Part shown: piece after piece, positions 19,164-29,119 of the stretch
How the letters are laid out: every line of letters starts with the position of its first letter
How positions within the stretch are numbered: position 1 is the stretch's first letter
Assembly (NCBI GenBank): GCA_902570155.1
Contig: CACFXU010000004.1
Location: 59,944-123,943, forward strand
Length of the DNA: 64,000 nucleotides
From: an uncultured Alphaproteobacteria bacterium
GTDB taxonomy: Bacteria > Pseudomonadota > Alphaproteobacteria > HIMB59 > GCA-002718135
Direction of reading: 5' to 3'
Notes under the pieces: model-generated
What the model saw: only the letters and a program-made list of their open reading frames with translations
What the model was told of the DNA's origin: nothing
Databases searched by the model: none
Program-made: the position numbers and the translations under genes

Positions 19164-20164
19164 TAACGTACTATACCAGTTTTTTCACCCTGAATGTTTT
19201 TTTCTATTTTATTCTCAAATTCTCTCAATCTTTTGTATACACTTGCTAATTCTATTATTGTTGGCCATGCTCTAAATAAGTATTGTAAAGAACCTTCTAC
19301 TCTTCCAAATGCTCTAATTATTTGTTGCATAACACCAAGTGTCATAACTCCCGCAACAATTGCCGGTGCTAAGAAAACATAGGCTGCAAGGACGTTAGCC
19401 TGTAAATATGCTAATCTACCAATGCTGAAATAGAGATAATAAAGATAACTCTTAAAATGAATTTGTCTAACACCCTGAAAAAGCTCATCCAACGATTTTG
19501 GTCTAATACTTCCATCATCTTCAGCAATAACTAATATTTTTCTGTAGGCAGCTTCTTTTTTTTGAAGATCATATTCAATTCCAACAAGTCGTAATAGCCA
19601 TGCTAAAACAATCATCAAAACTGTTCCTCCAACTGCCCAAATGAAAGCTCCAGATACTAATCCATATTGCCAATCACCAAACCATAAAATTGGAATACCA
19701 ACAGATAGTGTCATTAAGAGTGGGAAAAATTCTACAAGAACTAAAACGGATTCAATCAAACTTGTTCCAAGCCCTTCCATAATTCTACTGAATTTAATAG
19801 TATCTTCCTGAACCCTTTGACTTGCTCCTTCGATGGTTCTTGCTTGGTCATACACACTGTGGTACCACTCAACCATTGCAGTTCTCCATCTAAAAAGAAA
19901 ATGTGAAGTAAGAAAAGATATTGCCAATCCTAGTGCAATTGAAATTGCAGCAAGTTGAGCAAAGCTTAATAGACCTCCCATATATTCCTGCATAGTTATA
20001 GCGTTAGGTGTTCCAAGAGCTTTTTGGATCATATCATAAAATTCACCAAACCATTCATTGATGAGAACATCAATTTGTACTTGTACCCATATTGAAGTTA
20101 ATATCACTGCAGAACCAATATAAGCCCAGGCATACCATTTTGGGTCAGTGAAAAATTTAAACAT
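19163..20164 (-). CDS. sbmA: SbmA/BacA-like inner-membrane peptide transporter
   Basis: 333 aa polytopic: WAYIGSAVILTSIWVQVQIDVLINEWFGEFYDMIQKAL, FRWRTAMVEWYHSVYDQARTIEGASQRVQEDTIKFSRIME. Confidence 0.85.
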   Translation of the reverse strand: MFKFFTDPKWYAWAYIGSAVILTSIWVQVQIDVLINEWFGEFYDMIQKALGTPNAITMQEYMGGLLSFAQLAAISIALGLAISFLTSHFLFRWRTAMVEWYHSVYDQARTIEGASQRVQEDTIKFSRIMEGLGTSLIESVLVLVEFFPLLMTLSVGIPILWFGDWQYGLVSGAFIWAVGGTVLMIVLAWLLRLVGIEYDLQKKEAAYRKILVIAEDDGSIRPKSLDELFQGVRQIHFKSYLYYLYFSIGRLAYLQANVLAAYVFLAPAIVAGVMTLGVMQQIIRAFGRVEGSLQYLFRAWPTIIELASVYKRLREFENKIEKNIQGEKTGIVR

Positions 20165-20215
20165 TGAATATATATAGACCGAATTATTATTTAAAAAAGA
20201 AGCTGTAAGTATTAA

Positions 20216-20299
20216 TTATTTCTTCTTTTGACGCTTTTTATTTCTTCTGTATTTTGAGCCTCTTTTGCGTCTGCCTCTATGTTTTTTTGGATATCCCAT
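20216..20299 (-). CDS. Unannotated 27-aa Lys/Arg-rich peptide ORF
   Basis: Reverse strand ATG at 20299 reads MGYPKKHRGRRKRGSKYRRNKKRQKKK*; 16 of 27 residues are K or R; lies between LysR and sbmA on the same strand. Confidence 0.5.
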   Translation of the reverse strand: MGYPKKHRGRRKRGSKYRRNKKRQKKK

Positions 20300-20341
20300 A
20301 TTGTAGATACGGTATACAAAAATAAAAAATTAAGTCAAAGA

Positions 20342-21229
20342 CTAATAATGCCAATCTTTAGCTTCATTAAATAAAAAATCCCTAAAAACTTCAAGTCTTC
20401 TATCATTTTTAAAAGATTCAGAATAAACAAAGTATGTTTGATATGATGGACCTTCTAAGTTTGGTAGAACGCGTACAAGCTGAGGTTTGTCTGCAACCAT
20501 GTAATCAGGTAAAGATGCTAAACCCCCACCTTTTTCAATTGCAAGTGACATCGCGTAAATACTATTTACTCTAAATTTAGGTCGTCTTTTTGTTCCTTCT
20601 TTTCCAATTTTTAATATCCAATCAATATTTGAAACAGGAGAAGGTAATCCAGCTCCAAAGCAAATTAAATCATGTTTATCTAGATCATTTACATTTCTTG
20701 GTATTCCACTTTTCTGTAAATAATCTGTAGAACCATAAATATGGTTATGGAAATTAACAAATTTTTTAAAAATTAAATTTGCTTGAGTCGGTTTTTTTAC
20801 TCGAACTGCAACATCAGCAACTCTTGCAGATAAATCAACTTCTTCGTCACTCATAACTAAACTTACATCTATCTCTGGATATTGATTAGAAAATTTGGTT
20901 ATTCTTGGTGTGAGCCATGCTGATCCAAAACCAACAGTTGTGCTTACGGTTAATTTACCTACTGGTTTAGTTTTTTTATCTAATAATTTTTTTTCAAAAT
21001 CTGAAATTGAGAAATTAATTTGATTTACTGTATTAAATAAATTTTCACCTTGCTCAGTTAACCTTACACCTTTTTGATGTCTTATAAATAAAGGTGTCTT
21101 TAAATCGTATTCTAGATCTTGTATTTGTCTACTAAGCGCGGATTGACTGATATTTAGTTTAGCACTTGCCTTAGAAATACTTCTTGAGATTGCAATTTCG
21201 TAAAATGATTTTAATTTATCCCAGTCCAT
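20342..21229 (-). CDS. LysR family transcriptional regulator
   Basis: N-terminal HTH MDWDKLKSFYEIAISRSISKASAKLNISQSALSRQIQDLE; 295 aa. Confidence 0.92.
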   Translation of the reverse strand: MDWDKLKSFYEIAISRSISKASAKLNISQSALSRQIQDLEYDLKTPLFIRHQKGVRLTEQGENLFNTVNQINFSISDFEKKLLDKKTKPVGKLTVSTTVGFGSAWLTPRITKFSNQYPEIDVSLVMSDEEVDLSARVADVAVRVKKPTQANLIFKKFVNFHNHIYGSTDYLQKSGIPRNVNDLDKHDLICFGAGLPSPVSNIDWILKIGKEGTKRRPKFRVNSIYAMSLAIEKGGGLASLPDYMVADKPQLVRVLPNLEGPSYQTYFVYSESFKNDRRLEVFRDFLFNEAKDWHY

Positions 21230-21876
21230 TATCTTAAGGAATTTATAATTTTACTATAGTTATTTTGATTTTGAGATAATAGATAAGATCCTACTGCTAA
21301 CACATTAGCTCCATTATCTTTACATATTTTTGCATTTTCATTATTTACTCCACCATCAACAGCTATCTCATAGTTATAATTATTATTTTTTCTAATTTCA
21401 TCTAAATCTTTAATTTTTTGCACTTGCTCATGCATAAATTTTTGACCGCCAAAACCAGGTGTGACTGTCATAACTATTATTTGTTGCACTTTACTAAATA
21501 AATGATCAATATCTGCAACATTTACATTAGGGTGTATGGCAATTCCTGCTTTAATTTCAGCATCACTTATCATTTTAATAATTTCTTCTGGGTTATCATC
21601 AGCCTCAGGATGAAAAGTAATGATATTTGAGCCTGCTTCTACAAAATTATTAATATATTGCTTTACTGGTTTAATCATAAGATGCACATCTAAAATTTTA
21701 GAAGTAACCTTTCTTAATGATTTAACTATATTTGGTCCAAAAGTAATATTGGGGACATAGTGACCATCCATGATGTCTATATGAATATAATCAGCGCCAT
21801 TCTTATCTAAATGTATAACTTCTTCTTCTAATTTGAGTATATCAGCTGATAATATAGATGGTGAAATTTTTATCAT
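21229..21876 (-). CDS. rpe: Ribulose-phosphate 3-epimerase
   Basis: ISPSILSADILKLEEEV, IHIDIMDGHYVPNITFGP, VMTVTPGFGGQKF, EIAVDGGVN. Confidence 0.95.
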   Translation of the reverse strand: MIKISPSILSADILKLEEEVIHLDKNGADYIHIDIMDGHYVPNITFGPNIVKSLRKVTSKILDVHLMIKPVKQYINNFVEAGSNIITFHPEADDNPEEIIKMISDAEIKAGIAIHPNVNVADIDHLFSKVQQIIVMTVTPGFGGQKFMHEQVQKIKDLDEIRKNNNYNYEIAVDGGVNNENAKICKDNGANVLAVGSYLLSQNQNNYSKIINSLR

Positions 21877-21914
21877 TTAAAAATAGATATATAATATATA
21901 AATAAACATTCATA

Positions 21915-22259
21915 ATGAATTCTATTGTTCAAAAACCCTGGGGATACTATGAAATTTTAAAATCTGGAAAAAGATTTCTTGTCAAAAAACTTTTTATTAA
22001 ACCAGGTGGAATGTTGTCTTTACAAAATCATGAGCATCGGTCAGAACATTGGCTCGTTGCAGAAGGTGAAGTTGAGGTTACTTTAGATAGAAAAACTATA
22101 AATCTTGTAGAAAATGAAAATATTTTTATTCCTAAAGGCGCCTTTCATAGAATTGCTAACAAAGGTTCTAAAGATTTGATAATCATCGAAATGTGGTATG
22201 GAGAAATTCTCGATGAAAATGATATAATAAGATATGATAAGAATTATAATATAATCTAA
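21915..22259 (+). CDS. Mannose-6-phosphate isomerase / mannose-1-P guanylyltransferase type II cupin domain, stand-alone
   Basis: KPWGYYEIL, FIKPGGMLSLQNHEHRSEHWLVAEGEVEVTL, PKGAFHRIAN; 114 aa. Confidence 0.88.
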   Translation: MNSIVQKPWGYYEILKSGKRFLVKKLFIKPGGMLSLQNHEHRSEHWLVAEGEVEVTLDRKTINLVENENIFIPKGAFHRIANKGSKDLIIIEMWYGEILDENDIIRYDKNYNII

Positions 22260-22642
22260 TGTTAATTAATACTCCAATCTCCTTAGGCGAATTAGTAGAT
22301 AAAATATCTATTTTAATGATTAAAAAGAAAAACATCTCTGATTCAATAAAACTTCAACATGTAAATAAAGAATTAGAATTTCTTCAGAAAACATTAAAGA
22401 AATATATTTCTGAAGACAAAATAAATGAATTTCTTCTAGCGCTAGTAAATATAAATTCTAAATTGTGGGATATAGAAGATGATATTAGGGAGTGTGAAAG
22501 AAAAAGATTATTTGATCAAACATTTATTGATCTAGCTAGAAGTGTCTATTTTACCAATGATGAAAGAGCAAAAGTAAAAAATGATATAAATAAAACCTTT
22601 GGCTCTGAATTAGTAGAGGTAAAATCTTATGAGGAATATTAA
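22259..22642 (+). CDS. DUF6165-like protein
   Basis: 127 aa, MLINTPISLGELVDKISILMIK, LWDIEDDIRECE; start overlaps the cupin stop. Confidence 0.65.
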   Translation: MLINTPISLGELVDKISILMIKKKNISDSIKLQHVNKELEFLQKTLKKYISEDKINEFLLALVNINSKLWDIEDDIRECERKRLFDQTFIDLARSVYFTNDERAKVKNDINKTFGSELVEVKSYEEY

Positions 22643-23680
22643 TTAATAAATTCTTGAAACGCTTTTTGAAACAAGAGATACTAATTTTTCTTTGTAAATG
22701 TTATTTTTAAATATATCAACTGAGTCTACAGCTACATTTGAAAAGTGATTTGCTCTTGTAAGAGTATCTTCAATACATTGATATTTATTAATTATTTCTA
22801 ATGCCATTTCAAAATCACCATCATTTTGGTTAAGATCAGATATTGTTCTTTCCCAAAACTTTTTTTCTTTATCATTTGATCTTCCATATGCTAATATTAT
22901 TGGAAGAGTAATCTTACCTTCTTTAAAATCATCTCCAGTATTTTTTCCTAATATTTTTTTGTTTGAAGAATAATCAATAGCATCGTCAATTAATTGAAAA
23001 GTCATGCCAAAGTTTGTTCCAAATGATTTTAATGAATTAACCTCGGCTTCTGTTCCAAGACCACTAATTGATCCAACTTGACATGCTGCACTAAATAAAG
23101 AGGCGGTCTTTGCATTTACAACTTCAAAATAAACATTTTCATTTATTTCTAAATTTTTATCATTGGCAAGTTCTAAAACCTCTCCTTCAGAAATTACAAC
23201 ACTAGTATCAGCTAATATCTTTAACGTTTCAGTATTGCCATATTTTGTCATTAATTGAAAAGCTCTGCTGAATAAAAAATCACCAACTAATACACTTGTT
23301 TTATTTTTCCATTTCTCATTTGCTGTTGGCTTTCCTCTTCTTTGTTTACTTTCATCTATTACATCATCATGTAATAGTGTTGCTGTGTGAATAAATTCCA
23401 CTGCTGCAGATAGACCGATATGATTCATTTTATTTCTAATTTCACTAGTTTCATTTCTTGTCATATGAAAACTTGAAACAGTTAAAAGGGGTCGTAGTCT
23501 TTTTCCACCTGATAAGATAAGATATTTTCCAACTTCATGAACTAGAGGAACATTACTATCTAATTTATCAAGAATTATGGTATTTACAGATATTAGATCT
23601 TCTTTGCATAGTTCTGTTAATTCTCTGATTTCATCTTCAAATGAAAAATCTTTTTTTCTAAGTGGAAGTACATTATCCAT
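22643..23680 (-). CDS. ispB: All-trans polyprenyl diphosphate synthase (IspB-like)
   Basis: GGKRLRPLL, LLHDDVID first Asp-rich motif, QLIDDAIDY second; 345 aa. Confidence 0.9.
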   Translation of the reverse strand: MDNVLPLRKKDFSFEDEIRELTELCKEDLISVNTIILDKLDSNVPLVHEVGKYLILSGGKRLRPLLTVSSFHMTRNETSEIRNKMNHIGLSAAVEFIHTATLLHDDVIDESKQRRGKPTANEKWKNKTSVLVGDFLFSRAFQLMTKYGNTETLKILADTSVVISEGEVLELANDKNLEINENVYFEVVNAKTASLFSAACQVGSISGLGTEAEVNSLKSFGTNFGMTFQLIDDAIDYSSNKKILGKNTGDDFKEGKITLPIILAYGRSNDKEKKFWERTISDLNQNDGDFEMALEIINKYQCIEDTLTRANHFSNVAVDSVDIFKNNIYKEKLVSLVSKSVSRIY

Positions 23681-23809
23681 ATTGATTAACTATTAGAATA
23701 TTATGTTAATTCATTAACTTAATTGACGCACTTAAACTCAAATTACCAAAATTACAAACAAATGCTACATAACGCTTTAAGAAAAGATTAACATTTGTTA
23801 TTAGATATT

Positions 23810-24625
23810 ATGTTTAAAAGGATATTTTCGAAGAATACTTCTATACCTGTTTTACGTTTATCTGGCATTATATCATCACAGTCAGGCTTAACAGGCTCTG
23901 GTTTAGCAATAAATAATTTAGAAAAATTAATTGATAAGTTATTTGCTGATAAAAAATCTCCCGTTGTATGTTTGATCATTAATTCACCTGGAGGCTCTCC
24001 TACACAGTCCTCTTTAATTGCAAAAAGGATCATTGATTTAGCAAAGGAAAAAAATAAAAAAGTTTTAGCATTTGTTGAAGATGTTGCAGCTTCTGGTGGG
24101 TATTGGTTAGCATGTGCTGCCGATGAGATATATATTGATCAAAACTCTGTTATTGGATCCATTGGTGTTATTTCACCAGGTTTTGGTTTTGTAGATCTTT
24201 TAAAAAAAGTTGGAATTGAAAGAAGAGTTTATACATCTGGAAAAAGTAAAAGTTTTCTTGACCCTTTCAAAGAAGAAAAACAAGAAGACATTGATAGATT
24301 AAAAAATATTCAAGAACAAATTCATGATAATTTTATTAGTTATGTAAAAGATAGACGAGGTTCAAAGCTTGATCAGAGTAAATTAGACGATATCTTTTCT
24401 GGTTTATTTTGGGTCGGTAACAAAGCTATCGGTTTAGGTTTAGCAGATGGTATTGGTGCATTAAAACCAATTTTAGAAGAAAAGTTTGGAAAAAAAATTA
24501 AAATTAAAATGATCAGTCAAAAAAAATCATTTTTACAACGTAGGTTTTCTTCTTCAATATTTAACTCTGATGAAATTTTAAATAAAATTGAAGAACGAAT
24601 TATGTTTTCTAGGTTTGGTTTGTAA
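23810..24625 (+). CDS. S49 family signal peptide peptidase-like protease
   Basis: INSPGGSP, DVAASGGYWLACAADEIY, GSIGVISPGFGF, GKSKSFLDPF. ATG at 23810 preferred over TTG at 23795. Confidence 0.87.
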   Translation: MFKRIFSKNTSIPVLRLSGIISSQSGLTGSGLAINNLEKLIDKLFADKKSPVVCLIINSPGGSPTQSSLIAKRIIDLAKEKNKKVLAFVEDVAASGGYWLACAADEIYIDQNSVIGSIGVISPGFGFVDLLKKVGIERRVYTSGKSKSFLDPFKEEKQEDIDRLKNIQEQIHDNFISYVKDRRGSKLDQSKLDDIFSGLFWVGNKAIGLGLADGIGALKPILEEKFGKKIKIKMISQKKSFLQRRFSSSIFNSDEILNKIEERIMFSRFGL

Positions 24626-24786
24626 TGAAATTTCTAGTTTTAGTTGTAATTTTAGCCTCTATTTTATTATTTTTAAGGTTTAAGAAAAAAAAACAAGACA
24701 AATTCACTAATAATAAAGTAAATAATGACTCAGTAATCGATTTAGAGAAAGATCCAAGAACGAAAGAATATAAACCAAAAGATTAA
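24625..24786 (+). CDS. Small membrane-anchored Lys-rich protein
   Basis: ATG overlaps the preceding stop (TAATG). [53 protein letters not shown]; 53 aa; not in the ORF track. Confidence 0.55.
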   Translation: MKFLVLVVILASILLFLRFKKKKQDKFTNNKVNNDSVIDLEKDPRTKEYKPKD

Positions 24787-24793
24787 GAGTTAT

Positions 24794-26170
24794 ATGACTG
24801 CAAAAACAATGGAAGAGTTAGTTTCTCTTTGCAAAAGAAGAGGTTTTTTATTTCAATCAAATGACATCTATGGCGGTATCAAAGGTTTATATGATTATGG
24901 ACCAATGGGAGTCGAGTTAAAAAATAATCTTAAACAAGCTTGGTGGAAATCAATGGTTTATGAGCGAGATGACACTGAGGGATTGGATGCAAGTATTTTA
25001 AGTGCGCCAGTTGTATTAAAACATTCCGGTCATGAAGATACTTTCTCAGATCCACTTGTAGACTGTAAGATTTGTAAAGCTAGATTTAGAGCAGATCAGT
25101 TAGAAAATAGTGAATGCCCAAGAGGAGGACTATTGCCTGATTGTAAAGTTAAAGATTTGACTGAACCAAGACCCTTTAATTTAATGTTTAAAACTGCAAT
25201 TGGGCCAGTAGATGATGGTTCGTCATTCGCATATTTAAGACCAGAAACATGTCAGCAAATTTTTACTAATTTTAAAAATATATTAGATTCAACTTCTAGA
25301 ACTGTTCCTTTTGGTATCGCACAAATGGGAAAAGCATTTAGAAATGAAATAACACCTCGTAATTTTATCTTTAGAGTTAGAGAGTTTGAACAAATGGAAT
25401 TAGAGTTTTTTGTTAAACCAGGTACTGATGATGAATGGCATGAATATTGGATAAATAAAAGAATAGAATGGTGGGTTAATCAAGGCATAAAAAAAGAAAA
25501 TTTAAAAAAAATTGAAGTAGAAAAAAATGAACTTGCTCACTACTCAAAAAGAACTGTTGATATCAATTATGTGTTTCCTCACGGTGAAGAGGAACTAGAA
25601 GGGGTAGCCAATAGAACTGACTTTGACTTAGGCTCTCATACTAAAAATCAAAACGATTTTAAAATTACATCAGAAGTTATGAAAAACTCCTCTTCAACTA
25701 CTAAATTAGCTATTCAAGATTTAGAAGAAAAAAAATGGTATATTCCTTACGTAATTGAGCCATCAGCTGGTGTTGATAGAGGAGTTCTTGCTTTGTTAAA
25801 TGAAGCTTATCGTGAAGAAAATTTAGATAAGGATAATCAAAGAATTCTTTTATCTCTAAAACCTCATCTTTCACCTATTAAAGCTGCAGTTATTCCTCTC
25901 AAAAAGAATAATGAGGAATTAGTGAGTTTATCTAAAGAAATAAAATCTAATCTACAAAAATTGGGATTGGGTAGAGTTGTTTTAGAAAATTCAGGAAACA
26001 TTGGTAAGAATTATAGAAGACATGATGAAATAGGAACACCAATTTGTTTAACTGTAGATTTTGAAACTCTAGAAGATAAAAGTGTTACTGTAAGGGATAG
26101 GGATACTATGAAACAGGAAAGAGTTTCTATCGAAAATTTATCTGAATATTACAAAAAATATTTTAATTAA
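24794..26170 (+). CDS. glyS: Glycyl-tRNA synthetase, single-chain (alpha2) class II type
   Basis: [65 protein letters not shown]-terminal anticodon-binding domain. Confidence 0.92.
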   Translation: MTAKTMEELVSLCKRRGFLFQSNDIYGGIKGLYDYGPMGVELKNNLKQAWWKSMVYERDDTEGLDASILSAPVVLKHSGHEDTFSDPLVDCKICKARFRADQLENSECPRGGLLPDCKVKDLTEPRPFNLMFKTAIGPVDDGSSFAYLRPETCQQIFTNFKNILDSTSRTVPFGIAQMGKAFRNEITPRNFIFRVREFEQMELEFFVKPGTDDEWHEYWINKRIEWWVNQGIKKENLKKIEVEKNELAHYSKRTVDINYVFPHGEEELEGVANRTDFDLGSHTKNQNDFKITSEVMKNSSSTTKLAIQDLEEKKWYIPYVIEPSAGVDRGVLALLNEAYREENLDKDNQRILLSLKPHLSPIKAAVIPLKKNNEELVSLSKEIKSNLQKLGLGRVVLENSGNIGKNYRRHDEIGTPICLTVDFETLEDKSVTVRDRDTMKQERVSIENLSEYYKKYFN

Positions 26171-26179
26171 TAAAATTGT

Positions 26180-27328
26180 ATGAAAAAAGTTAGTGATATT
26201 CATGCAATAAAAATTATTTTTTTTATAACTGCCTGTTATGTAGGTTTATGGGCTATTAGGATACCTACCATAAAGGATCAACTTCAAACTGATTATGTTG
26301 GTGTTGGATATATTATGTTATCATTTGCAATTGGATCAATCGTTGCAATGATTTTTGCAAATGCTCTTATTCTTAAAACTTCTACAAAATCTATTTTAAC
26401 ATGCACCTTAATTGCTGAAGGTTGTTTGTGGTTGCCAGTACCTTTCATTCAAGAGTTATGGCTTTTTATGGTTTTCTCATTTGTTTTTGGTATGAGTTAT
26501 GGTGCATTCGAAATAGCATGCAATGTTTATGCATCAAATTTAGAAGTTAGAGAAAAAAAATCAATGATGTCAGGGTTTCATGCATTTTGGAGTCTTGGAG
26601 TTTTATTTGGATCTCTAATTACAAGCTTTTTACTAGAGTGGAATTATTCTTTTATTTTTAATATACTTTTGTATGTCATCATTCTTCTTCCTTTGAGTTT
26701 GTATTTTGTACTTTGTTTAGAGTCACAAGTTGAAACAAAATCAGAAGACTCCAGTAAAAAAAATATATTTTTTATTTGGCCCTTACTTATTTTTTTATTA
26801 GCATTAATTGCAATGGCAAATGCTCTAACTGAAGGAAGTGTTGATGCATGGGGAGCTCTCTATATGAGAGATTTTATTCAAGTTGATGGCTTCTATATCG
26901 GCTTAGCAACTCTAAGTTTTAATATTTTTATGGTTATCGGAAGATTTAGTGGTGATTGGGTAAGAGATAAAATCGGAGTTTTTCTTTTGATTTTCTTTTT
27001 ATTTTTATCGACGATTATAAGTTTAATAATTTTATCTAATTTCAACAGTATTTATGCAGCTATTATTGGTTTTGCATTATTAGGTATCGGAGCATCTTCA
27101 ATTGTTCCTATCGCATATAGTTTAGCTGGAAAAATTGAGGGAATTGACAGTGGAGTAGGGATAACAATAATTTCAATTGCAGTTTACGGAACATTTATAG
27201 GGGCTCCAGCTTCATTAGGATTTATAGCAAACAACTATGGAATTAATAACATATTTGTTCCAATGTTAATAATTTTTATGATTTTAATAATTCCAGTAAG
27301 CTTTTATAGAAAAAAATTTTCAGTTTAA
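26180..27328 (+). CDS. Major facilitator superfamily transporter
   Basis: 382 aa, about 12 hydrophobic segments, GFHAFWSLGVLFGS and GRFSGDWVRDKIG loop motifs. Confidence 0.82.
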   Translation: MKKVSDIHAIKIIFFITACYVGLWAIRIPTIKDQLQTDYVGVGYIMLSFAIGSIVAMIFANALILKTSTKSILTCTLIAEGCLWLPVPFIQELWLFMVFSFVFGMSYGAFEIACNVYASNLEVREKKSMMSGFHAFWSLGVLFGSLITSFLLEWNYSFIFNILLYVIILLPLSLYFVLCLESQVETKSEDSSKKNIFFIWPLLIFLLALIAMANALTEGSVDAWGALYMRDFIQVDGFYIGLATLSFNIFMVIGRFSGDWVRDKIGVFLLIFFLFLSTIISLIILSNFNSIYAAIIGFALLGIGASSIVPIAYSLAGKIEGIDSGVGITIISIAVYGTFIGAPASLGFIANNYGINNIFVPMLIIFMILIIPVSFYRKKFSV

Positions 27329-28150
27329 AAAATCAAAAGATAATGAATCATTAATTACTAAATTTTGATTTTTATTTTTTATTTCATTAACAAAATTAAT
27401 GTTTAATGCTGCAAAAATATTTGAATTTGCTTTTGATACAACTGTACCTATTTTTTTATTATCAACTATCAACTCATCTCCCTCTAGCACATCTCCACTT
27501 TTAATTTTTAAAGCGTAAAGTTTTTTCTTGAGTAATCCACGGTATTTCATCCTTGCAGTAATTTCTTGACCCACATAGCATCCTTTATCCCAATCAATAG
27601 CATTTAAATTATCAAAATTATTTTCTAATAATAAAGATTTATTTTCTAAAATATCAAATGGTGAATAGGGTGTTGTATAATTAATTAAAATTTCATGATA
27701 TTCTGTTTCATTAATTTCTTTCAATCTATCATTTTCAATTAAAATTTTTTTATTTGTTATAAGTTTTTTACCTAAGTTGATATTTCTAGGATCATTTAAA
27801 TAAACATTATAATCACCTTCATAATCTATATTAAATAATGAATAAGAATGTAGATTATTAATTTCTTCAATTTCTATATCAGAGCGAAGTTTATAAATTT
27901 TTAATCGTCCTATTAAATTACTATAAAATTTATCATTAGTTTCAAAAATATAGTTTTCATTTATATTGAATATAAAAAAATCTGCTAAAAATTTTCCCTG
28001 AGGTGTTAATAGACATGAATAAATAATTGATCCATCGTTACATTTTTCAATGTCATTAGTAATTAGATTTTGAATAAATGATTTACTATCTTTTCCAGAA
28101 ATCTCAAAAAATCTTGAATTCAGATGATGAAAAAAGTATTTATCTTTCAT
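27320..28150 (-). CDS. ygfZ: YgfZ/GcvT-domain folate-binding protein
   Basis: FIQNLITNDI, LLTPQGKFLADFFIF, signature KGCYVGQEITARMKYRG. Confidence 0.9.
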   Translation of the reverse strand: MKDKYFFHHLNSRFFEISGKDSKSFIQNLITNDIEKCNDGSIIYSCLLTPQGKFLADFFIFNINENYIFETNDKFYSNLIGRLKIYKLRSDIEIEEINNLHSYSLFNIDYEGDYNVYLNDPRNINLGKKLITNKKILIENDRLKEINETEYHEILINYTTPYSPFDILENKSLLLENNFDNLNAIDWDKGCYVGQEITARMKYRGLLKKKLYALKIKSGDVLEGDELIVDNKKIGTVVSKANSNIFAALNINFVNEIKNKNQNLVINDSLSFDFLN

Positions 28151-28195
28151 AATTATCTAAATATATATTGAATATATTAAAAGTGTAATATTTCT

Positions 28196-29119
28196 GTGAA
28201 AATTCTTGTTATTTCATCAAATCTTATTGGAGATACAATTCTATCAACTGGAGTAATAAATTATTTTAGTAATAAATATCCTGAAACTAAATTTACATTT
28301 GTAATTGGTCCATCTGCTAAATCAATTTTCAAAAACTTTAAATCTGTAGAAAACATAATCACTGTTTCAAAAAAAAGATACAATATGCATTGGTTAGATA
28401 TAATTTCTAATTGTTATGGAAAGAAGTGGGATATAATTATTGATTTTAGAAGTTCATTGTTATCATATTTTTTAAAACATAAGCAAAAATTTATTTTTAA
28501 AAAAAAATCTAATCTAAACCATGTACAGCAATTATCTAATTACTTTAAATTTGATTGCTCAGATTTGTTCATTGAGACAAATACAGAAGAAGAAGAAATA
28601 GTTACAAAACATTTGTCTGATGAATTTAAATATTTTGTTATATTTCCAGGTGGAAATTGGAAACCAAAAATTTGGAGTATTAAAAATTATAATTCACTAT
28701 TAATCAAAATTTTATCTCAAAATAAAAATATTAAATTTATTTTAGTTGGTTCAAAGTCAGAAGAAGAAAATTATTTAAATGAAATAACAAAAAATATTGA
28801 TAGTAATAAGATAATTAATTTATTTGGTGCATCATTGACTCAAACTGCTGCTTATATGAAGAAATCAAAATTATTTATTGGAAATGATTCAGGATTATCA
28901 CATATGGCTTCAGCCACAAAATTAAAGTCTATAGTATTATTTGGCCCAACAAATGATATGATTTATGGTCCATTTATGCAAGATTCACAAGTTATAAGAA
29001 CAAATGAAAGCTATGACTATTTTAAAAGTTTAAATATTGATAAAACAAAGTCTTATATGGACTCTATAAGCGTAGAAAAGATTTATTCTACATTACAAAA
29101 AAATAATTATTGTGAATAA
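28196..29119 (+). CDS. Glycosyltransferase family 9 (heptosyltransferase-like)
   Basis: KILVISSNLIGDTILSTGVINYF, FIGNDSGLSHMASATKLKSIVLFGPT. Confidence 0.85.
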   Translation: MKILVISSNLIGDTILSTGVINYFSNKYPETKFTFVIGPSAKSIFKNFKSVENIITVSKKRYNMHWLDIISNCYGKKWDIIIDFRSSLLSYFLKHKQKFIFKKKSNLNHVQQLSNYFKFDCSDLFIETNTEEEEIVTKHLSDEFKYFVIFPGGNWKPKIWSIKNYNSLLIKILSQNKNIKFILVGSKSEEENYLNEITKNIDSNKIINLFGASLTQTAAYMKKSKLFIGNDSGLSHMASATKLKSIVLFGPTNDMIYGPFMQDSQVIRTNESYDYFKSLNIDKTKSYMDSISVEKIYSTLQKNNYCE

